Assembly: GCA_004525055.1 (NCBI GenBank)
Contig: SPDF01000070.1
Location: forward strand, 1 to 7,343
DNA length: 7,343 nucleotides
From: Gemmatimonadales bacterium
GTDB lineage: Bacteria; Gemmatimonadota; Gemmatimonadetes; Gemmatimonadales; GWC2-71-9
Direction of reading: 5' to 3'
The notes under the pieces are model-generated. The model made no database searches and was not told where the DNA came from. It saw only the letters and a program-made list of their open reading frames with translations. Made by a program: the position numbers and the translations under genes. This document shows positions 1 to 6,591 of the stretch, piece after piece (within the stretch, counting starts at the first letter, position 1; every line of letters starts with the position of its first letter).

Positions 1-1
1 G

Positions 2-1243
2 CGCGATCTGCCCGACCATCCCGACCACCCGATCGACCTCATCTGGATTGTTGTAGACATGCGTCGAGAGGCGGACATAGTCGAGGTTGTCCTCGCCGAC
101 GTGCCGAACCCGCACCGGACCCATCTTCCAGAGTTGCCGGACCACCTCGGTCCCCGCCATCCCGTCCACCTGAAACGAAACCATCGCACTCCGCACCTCC
201 GGCGCCGAGGGCGACATGATGCGCACCCCCGGCTGGGTGCGGAGCCCGGCATCCAGCCGAGTCGCGAGTCCTCGGCTTCGGCGCTCGATGCGCTCGGTGC
301 CGATGGCATTGTGGAATGTGATCGCCGCCTGGAATCCCACCAGCAGGCTGTCGTTCCGCGTGCCCACGTGATCGAACCGGTCCCCCTTAAGCGCCAGGTC
401 ATCCCACCCGCCGCTGGCTACCAGCGGCCAGAGACGGTCGATCCACGCCGGACTGATATAGAGGAAGCCCGACCCCTTCGGAGCCAACAACCACTTGTGG
501 GGGCTGGAAGCGTAGAAATCACAGCCGAGATCCTGGATGTCGAGCGCCAGCATCCCGGGCGGATGGGCACCGTCCACGACGGTGATGATGCCGCGCGCTC
601 GTGCCCAGTCGGCGAGACGCCGGACCGGCTGAATGGCGCCTGTGCTGAAGAAGATGTGTGAGATGCTGAGCACGCGCGTCCGGGGTCCCACCGCCGCGGT
701 CCACGCCTCGAACAACGCATCCTCGCTCGGAGCCGGCACAAGCGGCTCAAACTTTCGAAGAACGAGTTTGTGTCGCGCGGCAACCAATTCCCAGCAGCAC
801 CGCCCACCGACGTGCTCCTGCGTCGTCGTGAGGATTTCATCGCCCGGCTCGAGGTCGAGTCCGCGCGCCACGACGTTCATTCCCTCGGTGGTGTTCCGTG
901 TGAAGGCAAGCGTTTCGGGCGGGACCCCTACGAGGGCAGCGAGCTGAGCGCGGAAGGCATGGACGTCGAACGGGACCTGGTGGAACACGGTCTCGAACGC
1001 GCGCATGTGCGCCTCGATCGCCTCCAGCACCGGTAGAGGGAGCGCGCCCCACGTCCCGGTGTTCATGAAGATCCCGTCAGTGATCAGGAACTGCCGTCGG
1101 ATCTCGGCCCAGTATGCCTCGTCATCGGAGGCGCGGGGGAGCGGAGGAGCCATCGCGCCGGATTCCGCCGCGGCCTCGATCCGGGGCAGCCAGGCCGCCG
1201 CGGGAAAGAGCGCCGCCGCACGAAGCAGGTCACGACGGCGCAT
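2..1243 (-). CDS. Class V PLP-dependent aminotransferase, isopenicillin N epimerase-like, putative Tat-exported (3' end cut by window edge)
   Basis: The open frame runs without a stop from an ATG at 1243 to the left edge, giving 414 visible residues. The family fold is PLP-dependent aminotransferase class V, close in pattern to isopenicillin N epimerase-like and cysteine desulfurase-like proteins. Visible features: NTGTWGALP near residue 61 at the start of the domain, TRNTTEGMN near 115, the PLP-contacting Asp in VVDGAHPPG (D224, with H227), and the Schiff-base Lys in SSPHKW (K250). The C-terminal small domain, RVRHVGEDNLDYVRLSTHVY, begins near 378, so few residues are likely missing. The N-terminus MRRRDLLRAAALF followed by an Ala-rich stretch to about residue 26 resembles a twin-arginine signal, which would place the enzyme outside the cytoplasm. 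The ATG overlaps the upstream TGA as TGATG, with no clear Shine-Dalgarno, so coupling is likely. Family is confident; substrate (epimerase, lyase or transaminase) is unknown. Confidence 0.9.
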   Translation of the reverse strand, partial: MRRRDLLRAAALFPAAAWLPRIEAAAESGAMAPPLPRASDDEAYWAEIRRQFLITDGIFMNTGTWGALPLPVLEAIEAHMRAFETVFHQVPFDVHAFRAQLAALVGVPPETLAFTRNTTEGMNVVARGLDLEPGDEILTTTQEHVGGRCCWELVAARHKLVLRKFEPLVPAPSEDALFEAWTAAVGPRTRVLSISHIFFSTGAIQPVRRLADWARARGIITVVDGAHPPGMLALDIQDLGCDFYASSPHKWLLAPKGSGFLYISPAWIDRLWPLVASGGWDDLALKGDRFDHVGTRNDSLLVGFQAAITFHNAIGTERIERRSRGLATRLDAGLRTQPGVRIMSPSAPEVRSAMVSFQVDGMAGTEVVRQLWKMGPVRVRHVGEDNLDYVRLSTHVYNNPDEVDRVVGMVGQIA

Positions 1244-1701
1244 CAGCGGAGGGGAAAGCTCGCGGCGATCAGGGCCAGCAGGCCCAGGGTGCCCGAGACG
1301 ATGGAAATGGCGACATGGCGCCGCCGGATGGCCTGGTACAGCGGTGCGGTCTGTCCTTCAGGCGACACTCGACCGAGCCGCGCGACCGTGGGCATGCCGA
1401 AGGCGAGCACGATGAGGGCCCCGAGAAGTCCGGCGCCCTGCATGACCATCATCCAGACGGTGGGGGCCATGCCGCTCATCGCCGACCCGTACATTCGGAG
1501 CGACAGCATCACCCCAGAGAGGATCATGAGAAATGCGCCGGGGCCAATCAACAACTTGTGCACTGCCACCTGCCCGCGGGCGATGCCAGCGAGCACCGCG
1601 CCGGGCTCGTTTTTACCGACGATGCCATACACCATCGAACCGAGTCCAGCGCCGAGCCAGAGTACCTGTCCAAAGAAGTGCAAGAAGAGCCAGATTCGCA
1701 T
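1243..1701 (-). CDS. Four-helix integral membrane protein, DUF2269-like
   Basis: A 152-residue hydrophobic protein starting MRIWLFLHFFGQVLWLGAGL. Four likely membrane helices lie at about 3-26, 50-70, 80-103 and 129-148, with short polar loops (a basic one, RRRH, at 126-129). The His in the first helix (LHFFGQVLWLGAG) and the overall layout resemble the DUF2269 group of predicted membrane proteins; this is recognition by pattern and the function is unknown. An in-frame extension to 1863 is open, but its composition is not membrane-like and it would lie over the preceding gene, so the ATG at 1701 is preferred. Only one base separates it from the upstream stop (TGA-C-ATG), and its own stop overlaps the aminotransferase start. 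No good Shine-Dalgarno is visible, which suggests translation by coupling. Sitting directly before a putative Tat-exported enzyme, it could be a membrane partner, but that is inference. Confidence 0.75.
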   Translation of the reverse strand: MRIWLFLHFFGQVLWLGAGLGSMVYGIVGKNEPGAVLAGIARGQVAVHKLLIGPGAFLMILSGVMLSLRMYGSAMSGMAPTVWMMVMQGAGLLGALIVLAFGMPTVARLGRVSPEGQTAPLYQAIRRRHVAISIVSGTLGLLALIAASFPLR

Positions 1702-1702
1702 G

Positions 1703-2143
1703 TCAGGTCGTTTCCGAGAAGAGGTGAGCGTCAATCGGATGGCGGCCACCGAAGCCACCGTCGATGTCGTGCCAGTGGGAGACGCTGCTCTCCCCGTGCT
1801 TCCAGCAGAGGTAGACCGGTCGGTCGTCCCGGAGCGACAGGAAATCCACCAATCCGTCCTCAAAGCCCTTGAAAATGCAACCGAGGGCAGACAGTTCGGT
1901 CATCAGGTCATGAATCCTGAGCGCATGCGCTTCGGCTTCCAGCCTGGCGGCGAGAACGTCCGCCGACTCCACCGGTTCGTCGACGGCCGGCGCGCCGGAA
2001 TCGGCCGCAATGGCCAGTTCGAACCGTTCGACGGCGTGACGCCACTCGGTGTGCCCGGCGAGTAGGTCGCGGACGATCGGGCGGACGAGCGCCAATACAC
2101 GGTTCGCCTCGTCCACGGTAAAAAGCCGTGGGTCTTCAGCCAT
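1703..2143 (-). CDS. DUF2203 family protein
   Basis: A 146-residue soluble protein with the full DUF2203 pattern. It opens with FTVDEANRVLALVRP (8-22), has a helical, probably coiled middle (about 20-85), and then the conserved block: GCIFKGFEDGLVDF (88-101), a YLCWKHGE segment (111-118) and SHWHDIDGGFGGRHPI (122-137). The family is found in many bacteria and has no assigned function; the conserved Cys, Trp and His residues could bind a metal or cofactor, which is speculation. The chosen ATG (2143) has an AGGAG seven bases upstream and overlaps the end of the patatin gene by eight bases. A longer in-frame start at 2197 would lie well inside the patatin gene and adds an unconserved stretch, so it is rejected. 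The next gene begins one base after this stop. Confidence 0.88.
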   Translation of the reverse strand: MAEDPRLFTVDEANRVLALVRPIVRDLLAGHTEWRHAVERFELAIAADSGAPAVDEPVESADVLAARLEAEAHALRIHDLMTELSALGCIFKGFEDGLVDFLSLRDDRPVYLCWKHGESSVSHWHDIDGGFGGRHPIDAHLFSETT

Positions 2144-2975
2144 GAGTCTGCTCCTGCGCCAGGGCTGCGCGTGTGGTTTCGTATCCCGCCTGCTCAAACT
2201 CGGAGAAGAGCTCGGCGGCGAAGGTGGCGCGACGGGGAAGCGGCGGCCGGACGTGAATCAGGCGGGCGCGACCGGGGGTCAATCGCCATCGGGCCAGGGC
2301 ATCTTGTGCCTGCTGCGCCATGAGCACGCCCTCCCCCAGGTCGTGCGCCAGCAACAGGCCGGGGGCGCGCGCGCGCTGCTTCGGTGGCGGCTCGTCGAAC
2401 CCGGGCCCGACATCCACTGCCACCACGAGGTCCGCCTCGAACTGTGCCGCGACGTCGAGCGGCAGCACCGCCCGGAGCCCGCCATCGACCAGCCGCCGCC
2501 CGGCGACCTCAACCGGAGGATAGTATACCGGTAGCGCCGTGGTGGCTGCGAGCGCGTCCTGCAGTGGAAGGTCCAGGCCGCCCTCGCCGAGCGTAAGGAG
2601 TTCACGCGAGTCGGCATCCACGGTGGTGAGGGTGAGCGGATGCCTCAGCTCGGCGAAGGTCCGCGCCGGCACCAGTCGATGCAGGGTATCGTGAAGGGGC
2701 TCGGCCCGAAGCAGGGAGCGAAACCAGAGCCCCGCAATTGGTGTCAAGGCTCGCGGCCGCGCGACCTGGCTCACCTTGACGGCGCGGAACCGCTGTGACA
2801 ACTCGTCCGCGGATGCGCCGGCGGCGGCCCCAGCCGCGATCACGCCACCCATCGAGGTCCCGACATACCGCGTCGGCTGGAACCCTGCCTCCTCGAGCGC
2901 TCGAAGGGCCCCGATCTGCGCCGCGGCCTTCGCTCCGCCGCCGCCGAACACCGCGGTAATACGGGTGGAGTTCAC
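2136..2975 (-). CDS. Patatin-like phospholipase (NTE/RssA type)
   Basis: A 279-residue patatin-domain serine hydrolase, expected to cleave acyl esters of phospholipids or lysophospholipids with a Ser-Asp dyad. The glycine-rich oxyanion loop is GGGGAKAAAQIG (11-22), the nucleophile elbow is GTSMGG (39-44, Ser41), and the catalytic Asp is in LVDGG (Asp164), preceded by ALPVYYPPVEVAGR as in the family. There is no signal peptide or membrane helix, so it is likely cytoplasmic or peripheral. The start is a GTG whose last bases form the GTGA overlap with the thioesterase stop; no Shine-Dalgarno precedes it. The oxyanion loop has Ala17 where the usual pattern G-G-G-x-[RK]-G has Gly; the dyad itself is intact. 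The thioesterase just upstream also acts on acyl groups, which suggests a lipid-turnover link. Confidence 0.92.
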   Translation of the reverse strand: MNSTRITAVFGGGGAKAAAQIGALRALEEAGFQPTRYVGTSMGGVIAAGAAAGASADELSQRFRAVKVSQVARPRALTPIAGLWFRSLLRAEPLHDTLHRLVPARTFAELRHPLTLTTVDADSRELLTLGEGGLDLPLQDALAATTALPVYYPPVEVAGRRLVDGGLRAVLPLDVAAQFEADLVVAVDVGPGFDEPPPKQRARAPGLLLAHDLGEGVLMAQQAQDALARWRLTPGRARLIHVRPPLPRRATFAAELFSEFEQAGYETTRAALAQEQTHG

Positions 2976-3436
2976 GAGCGGCGCACGCTTTCGCGATGCT
3001 TTTGCGCCGCCTCGTAGCGAGCCTTCTCCTCGGGCGTCTCCGCCACCAGCCTCGGCACCCGTGTTGGCTTCCCGTTCGCGTCGATGGCCACGAAGATGAC
3101 GTGCGCGGTGTTTGTGTGCCGGCGCTCGCCGGTACTCACCTTCTCCGAGTAGACGTCAACGGTGATATCCATCGAGCTGTTGCCGACGTAGTCCACCGTC
3201 CCGCAGCAGGTCACCAGCGCGCCGATAGGAATTGGCTCACGAAACTCCACCCGGTCGATGACCGCCGTGACAACCGGGCCACCGGCGTGTCGGATGGCCG
3301 CGACCGCGGCCGCCTGGTCGACCATCGACATCAACTCGCCACCGAAGAGATTGCCCAGCACGTTCTGCATGTGCGGCATGATGAGCTTCGTCAGCTCGGA
3401 GCGCGAATAGGACATGGGGCGCGACTCAGGAAGCAT
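2972..3436 (-). CDS. Acyl-CoA thioesterase, hotdog fold (YciA/BACH-like)
   Basis: A 154-residue single hotdog domain, expected to hydrolyse acyl-CoA to free fatty acid and CoA in the cytoplasm. Visible motifs: HMQNVLGNLFGGELMSMVDQAA (about 22-43), with the Asn, the Gly-Gly turn and the Asp of the active-site helix, then DRVEFREPIPIG (61-72) on the central strand, and a second strand run ending in HVIFVAID near 112. The tail after about 125 is charged and helical, as in many acyl-CoA hydrolases of this group. The ATG at 3436 has a GGAG seven bases upstream that overlaps the nadE stop (TGAGGAG), with 11 bases between the genes; an internal Met at residue 8 is less well placed. Its stop overlaps the patatin GTG by four bases. 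Chain-length preference cannot be read from the sequence. Confidence 0.92.
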   Translation of the reverse strand: MLPESRPMSYSRSELTKLIMPHMQNVLGNLFGGELMSMVDQAAAVAAIRHAGGPVVTAVIDRVEFREPIPIGALVTCCGTVDYVGNSSMDITVDVYSEKVSTGERRHTNTAHVIFVAIDANGKPTRVPRLVAETPEEKARYEAAQKHRESVRRS

Positions 3437-3447
3437 GCGTCAGCTCC

Positions 3448-5211
3448 TCAGTAATCGACGGGGCGGAGGTAGTACTCACCGATCGCCGTCTGGCTCAGCA
3501 TCGCTACGGTGGGAAGGCGGCGCTTCCAGTGGGTGCCGTCGAGTCTGGACCGGACCAGTTCGACCTCGGCGGCCGTGTACCCAAGCAGCCCCACCTGCTC
3601 CGGACGGTACCCCGACAGGAGCCAGTGGAGGATACCGTCGGCACGCTCATAGGTAATTCCGAAATCACCCTCGTCGGTCTGGCCTTGGATCAGGTCGGCG
3701 CTCGCCGGCTTGTCGATGATGACGCCCGGCACTCCAACATGTCGAGCCAGCGCCCACACCTGGGTCTTAAACAGGTCACCGATCGGATTGACCGGCGGGG
3801 AGTCGTCGGCGTGCCAGGTGAAGTACCCAAAGAGCCGTTCCGTCTTATTTCCCGTCCCGATCGGAAGCGCGCGGAGCCGCGCGGACAGATCGAAGAGGGT
3901 GATCATCCGCATCCGTGCCATGATGTTGCCGAGCGAGGCAGGGACTGGCGGCCCGTCGATGGCTCCGGCAATTCCATCCACCCCAGCGGAAATGTCCACT
4001 GTCCGACTGGGAATTCCGAGCGCATCGATAACTAGTTGGGCGTGGGCGAGACTGTCAGGGCTGGAGGTGCGATAGGGCATCCGCACCGCCGTCACATGTT
4101 CAGCGCCGAGCGCCTCCGCGGCGAGGTAGGCCACCAGGGCGCTGTCGACACCTCCAGACAACCCCAGAACCACACCGTCGAACCCCCGGCGGCGCTGGAT
4201 TTCGTCGCGGATGAACTCGACCAACCACCGGCGGGCGAGTTCCGGATTGATAACGAGGGGGTCTGATGAGGGTGGCGGGGTAACAATATCCGGGCGGACC
4301 CGGCCGGCTGCACGCCCCTCCCAGGTGGTGCTCGCGGCCCCCGCGCCTGGAGCGCGCCCCAACTCAGCGAGGAGGCGGGGGAGTCGATTCCGGAGGTCGG
4401 CCAGGAGAGGCTGGTCGGCGCGCACGCGGGTGATTTCATCGAAGTCCAGGTCGACCCGGGTGATGCCCGACTCGAATAGCGGGCCCTTCGCCAGGATCTT
4501 CCCCGAAGGGCCCGCCACGACGGATCCGCCGACGAACGCCTTCCCCCCCTCGAATCCGACCAGCTGTGCGACTGCCACGTACATCCCATGTTCGGAGGCC
4601 GAATCCGAGGCGAGACGTTCCCACCGCTCCAGGTTTGCAGGAGCCTCCGGACTATCGAGTCCCCGAGCCGGCGTAGCGCTGACCACGAGGAGCACCTGCG
4701 CCCCGTCAAGCGCGGCCAGCGTCGGCATCAAGGAGTGCCAGGCATCCTCACAGACGAGCATCGCGGCCCTGCCCCAACCCGTGTCGAAGGCCCGAACTTC
4801 CGCGCCGGCCTCCACAAATCGCTCCTCGTCGAATACACCGTAGGTCGGGAGAAAAACCTTGCGATGGACGTGGCGGATGACCGGCGAACCCGCGCCGAGC
4901 GACAGATAGAGGCAGCTGTTGTAGTGGCAGTTGCGCCAGAGTTCGTAGAACCCGATTGCCAGGTCGACCGGCGGCGCGCCAGACGAGTGGTGCACGGCAT
5001 CGATGTCTTCCGCCACTTGCTCGGCCGTACGCGCCTGCTCGCGTACACCTCCTTCGAGGAAGTATCCGCTCAGCGCGGCCTCGGGGAGGACCAGGAGATC
5101 GGGCGGCTCGGGGCCTGCTCCTGCCTCCTTGAAGCACGCCTCGAGCTGCGCGAGGTTTTCGGCGTAGGCGCCCTTGCGGGGCCGAAACTGCACTATCGCG
5201 AGGCGGAGCAT
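3448..5211 (-). CDS. nadE: Glutamine-dependent NAD(+) synthetase
   Basis: A 587-residue two-domain enzyme for the last step of NAD synthesis: deamido-NAD + ATP + glutamine to NAD. The N-terminal nitrilase-type glutaminase domain (1 to about 280) carries the triad Glu44 (VLPEAALSGY), Lys118 (HRKVFLPTYG) and Cys154 (LVCEDAWHS). The C-terminal synthetase domain (from about 325) has the ATP pyrophosphatase loop SGGVDS (352-357), RMPYRTSSPDS (377-387), GTGNKTE (452-458) followed by GYFTWHADD, and NPIGDLFKTQVWALA (475-489). Length is normal for the glutamine-using form, so ammonia can be supplied internally. The ATG at 5211 begins a typical nitrilase N-terminus (MLRLAIVQFRP). No strong Shine-Dalgarno precedes it. 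It is the first gene of the minus-strand operon, divergent from crcB. Confidence 0.96.
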   Translation of the reverse strand: MLRLAIVQFRPRKGAYAENLAQLEACFKEAGAGPEPPDLLVLPEAALSGYFLEGGVREQARTAEQVAEDIDAVHHSSGAPPVDLAIGFYELWRNCHYNSCLYLSLGAGSPVIRHVHRKVFLPTYGVFDEERFVEAGAEVRAFDTGWGRAAMLVCEDAWHSLMPTLAALDGAQVLLVVSATPARGLDSPEAPANLERWERLASDSASEHGMYVAVAQLVGFEGGKAFVGGSVVAGPSGKILAKGPLFESGITRVDLDFDEITRVRADQPLLADLRNRLPRLLAELGRAPGAGAASTTWEGRAAGRVRPDIVTPPPSSDPLVINPELARRWLVEFIRDEIQRRRGFDGVVLGLSGGVDSALVAYLAAEALGAEHVTAVRMPYRTSSPDSLAHAQLVIDALGIPSRTVDISAGVDGIAGAIDGPPVPASLGNIMARMRMITLFDLSARLRALPIGTGNKTERLFGYFTWHADDSPPVNPIGDLFKTQVWALARHVGVPGVIIDKPASADLIQGQTDEGDFGITYERADGILHWLLSGYRPEQVGLLGYTAAEVELVRSRLDGTHWKRRLPTVAMLSQTAIGEYYLRPVDY

Positions 5212-5283
5212 GCGAGTAATCTAAGGAGTCGCGCGGGGCAGGTAAGGCCGCGGCCGAACTCGGGACCCGCCAGAGGGAATGGG
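5212..5283. promoter_or_regulatory. Divergent nadE/crcB intergenic region
   Basis: These 72 bases must hold the start signals of both the nadE operon and the crcB operon unless the promoters lie within genes. I see no convincing -35/-10 pair on either strand. A 10-base palindrome, GGCCGCGGCC, lies at 5246-5255. The crcB ribosome binding site (AGAGGG, 5272-5277) is the only clear signal. No fluoride riboswitch pattern is recognisable. Confidence 0.45.
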
Positions 5284-5673
5284 ATGATCTACTGGATCGC
5301 GTTTGGCAGCGCCCTCGGAGGGGCGGCTCGGTACTCGCTCGGCGGACTCGTGCAGCGATGGGCACCCGGTGAATTCCCCCTCGGCACCCTCGCGGTCAAT
5401 GTCATTGGCTCCCTCGCCCTCGGCTTCCTCATCCGCTACGCCCTTGAGACACCGGCCGTCAGCGCCGAGGTGCGTGCCTTCCTGACCATCGGATTCTGCG
5501 GCGGCTTCACCACCTTCTCCACTTTCAGCTTTGAGGCCGCCACGCTCCTTGAACGAGGCGAGTGGCCTCGCCTGGCGGCGTACGCAGGACTGAGCCTCCT
5601 CCTGACCGTTGCGGCTGTCCTGATCGGCGCGGCGCTGGCGGGTCAGGTGCTCACCCTCAGGCGCTCGATTTAG
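5284..5673 (+). CDS. crcB: Fluoride ion channel/exporter CrcB (FluC)
   Basis: A 129-residue four-helix membrane protein that lets fluoride leave the cell passively; the family acts as an antiparallel dimer. Helices lie at about 2-22, 33-52, 63-84 and 98-122. Family landmarks: GGAARY (12-17), GTLAVN (34-39, with the pore Asn39) and the helix-3 break GFCGGFTTFSTFSFE (70-84), containing the sodium-site Gly/Thr region and the two Phe of the fluoride-lining Phe box (F78, F81). The ATG at 5284 has AGAGGG six bases upstream and begins the usual first helix (MIYWIAFGSALGGAARY). The frame is open far upstream (to 4588), but that part lies over nadE and is not membrane-like. The DUF190 gene follows after 10 bases. 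Confidence 0.96.
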   Translation: MIYWIAFGSALGGAARYSLGGLVQRWAPGEFPLGTLAVNVIGSLALGFLIRYALETPAVSAEVRAFLTIGFCGGFTTFSTFSFEAATLLERGEWPRLAAYAGLSLLLTVAAVLIGAALAGQVLTLRRSI

Positions 5674-5683
5674 GAGTTCGGCT

Positions 5684-6025
5684 ATGCATGGCCTGACCGG
5701 CGAAGGCACCTTGATGCGGATCCACATCGGCGAACGGGATAAGCACGAAGGCAAGCCACTCTACGCCGCCCTTGTGGAACTCCTGCGTTCCCGTGGCCTG
5801 GCCGGAGCCACCGTGACCCGCGCCATCATGGGCTTCGGCGCAACGGCGCGTCTCCACACCGACTCCGTGCTCCGCCTGTCGCTTGATCTGCCCATCGTCG
5901 TCGAGTGCGTGGACGCCGAAGAGAAGCTCCAGGCCGTCCTGCCAGACATCGACGCGATGATGGGTGGCGGCCTCATCACCCTCGAGCGGGTACGCGTCAT
6001 CGCCTACCGCAGCCGCCAACCGTGA
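5684..6025 (+). CDS. DUF190 family protein (PII-like fold)
   Basis: A 113-residue protein with clear DUF190 features: MRIHIGERDKHEGKPLYAAL near the start (11-30), GLAGATVTRAIMGFG (38-52), LRLSLDLPIVVECVD (63-77) and the end AMMGGGLITLERVRVIAY (91-108). The family is predicted to fold like the small trimeric PII signalling proteins and is often found beside crcB, as it is here; its molecular role is not settled. A GGAG seven bases before the ATG overlaps the crcB stop (TAGGAG), so the start and coupling are well supported. Met11 is a possible alternative start, but it has no comparable ribosome site. The stop overlaps the next gene's GTG as GTGA. A role in sensing or modulating fluoride export is inference from position. 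Confidence 0.92.
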   Translation: MHGLTGEGTLMRIHIGERDKHEGKPLYAALVELLRSRGLAGATVTRAIMGFGATARLHTDSVLRLSLDLPIVVECVDAEEKLQAVLPDIDAMMGGGLITLERVRVIAYRSRQP

Positions 6026-6498
6026 AGGACGAGGCTCTTCTCGCTGCGCTCGCCGGCATCGTGAATGCCTGCGGGCCGCTGCCGGGACTCGTGACCGGTG
6101 GTCAACCGAGCGATGCGCAAGTCCGCGCCGCGCACTCGGCTGGTATGGCTACGCTCCTCGATATTCGTGATCCGATGGAGCCGCGCCCGTTCGATGAACC
6201 GGCACTCGCGGCTGCGCTTGGAGTTCGATACGTGAACATTCCGGTGTCAGGCGCGACCCTCGACGACGGCACGATGGAACGAATCCTCGCGGTCCTTCGC
6301 GATGCCTCGGCGACACCGGTCTTCTTTCACTGCGGGAGCGGCAACCGCGTGGGAGGGGCGCTCATTCCCTACTTCATGCGAGATCACGGAATGGAAGAGG
6401 ACGACGCCATCGCGCTGGCAATGCGCGTCGGACTCCGCGGGGCCGACCTGCTCCATTGGGGCTTGGAGTACGCCTCCCGGCATCCATCCTCCTCTTGA
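6022..6498 (+). CDS. Cys-X5-Arg phosphatase-like protein (DUF442 / dual-specificity phosphatase fold)
   Basis: A 158-residue protein of the protein tyrosine phosphatase superfamily. The P-loop is FFHCGSGNRVGG (101-112), with catalytic Cys104 and Arg109 in the HC-X5-R form. An N-terminal LVTGGQPSDAQVRAAHSAG block (23-41) and LLDIRDP (45-51) match the small phosphatases annotated as beta-lactamase hydrolase-like or DUF442 proteins, whose substrates are mostly unknown. D48 or D50 may be the general acid, but I cannot decide this by eye. No signal peptide or metal-hydrolase domain is present, so this is a stand-alone phosphatase domain. The GTG start overlaps the DUF190 stop (GTGA), with no Shine-Dalgarno; an in-frame extension upstream to 5905 lies over DUF190 and is rejected. 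A terminator follows 24 bases after the stop, ending the crcB operon. Confidence 0.85.
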   Translation: MKDEALLAALAGIVNACGPLPGLVTGGQPSDAQVRAAHSAGMATLLDIRDPMEPRPFDEPALAAALGVRYVNIPVSGATLDDGTMERILAVLRDASATPVFFHCGSGNRVGGALIPYFMRDHGMEEDDAIALAMRVGLRGADLLHWGLEYASRHPSSS

Positions 6499-6522
6499 TT
6501 CAGTGGTAGACCAGACGCAAAA

Positions 6523-6550
6523 CGGGGCCCCGACTGACGTCAGGGCCCCG
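6523..6550. terminator. Bidirectional rho-independent terminator
   Basis: CGGGGCCC (6523-6530) pairs perfectly with GGGCCCCG (6543-6550). The interior can add GAC/GTC across one C-A mismatch, closing on a TGAC loop. On the plus strand the stem is followed by ATCGCTTTTA; on the minus strand it is followed directly by TTTTGCG. It lies 24 bases after the phosphatase stop and about 41 bases after the stop of the convergent secreted-protein gene, so it can end transcripts from both sides. Confidence 0.88.
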
Positions 6551-6591
6551 ATCGCTTTTACGGTCCTTTCGGAACGCCGAGAGGGGGAATC

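Noticed and set aside
2..1243. Suspected frameshift in the aminotransferase gene
   Set aside because: Translating the full stretch codon by codon gave one continuous 414-residue frame with all family motifs in order.
1114..2065. Long plus-strand open frames over the membrane protein and DUF2203 genes
   Set aside because: They are mirror frames of minus-strand genes with clear family motifs, and their own composition (Arg/Pro/His-rich) shows no domain.
4588..5283. In-frame N-terminal extension of crcB by 232 residues
   Set aside because: It lies over nadE on the other strand, is not membrane-like, and the ATG at 5284 has a good ribosome site and a complete family N-terminus.
5212..5283. Fluoride riboswitch before crcB
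   Set aside because: The expected conserved aptamer segments are not recognisable in the 72 bases, and the region is barely long enough to hold an aptamer plus promoter.
5221..5754. 177-residue minus-strand open frame over crcB and the start of DUF190
   Set aside because: It is a shadow of crcB with no recognisable domain, and crcB on the opposite strand is unambiguous.
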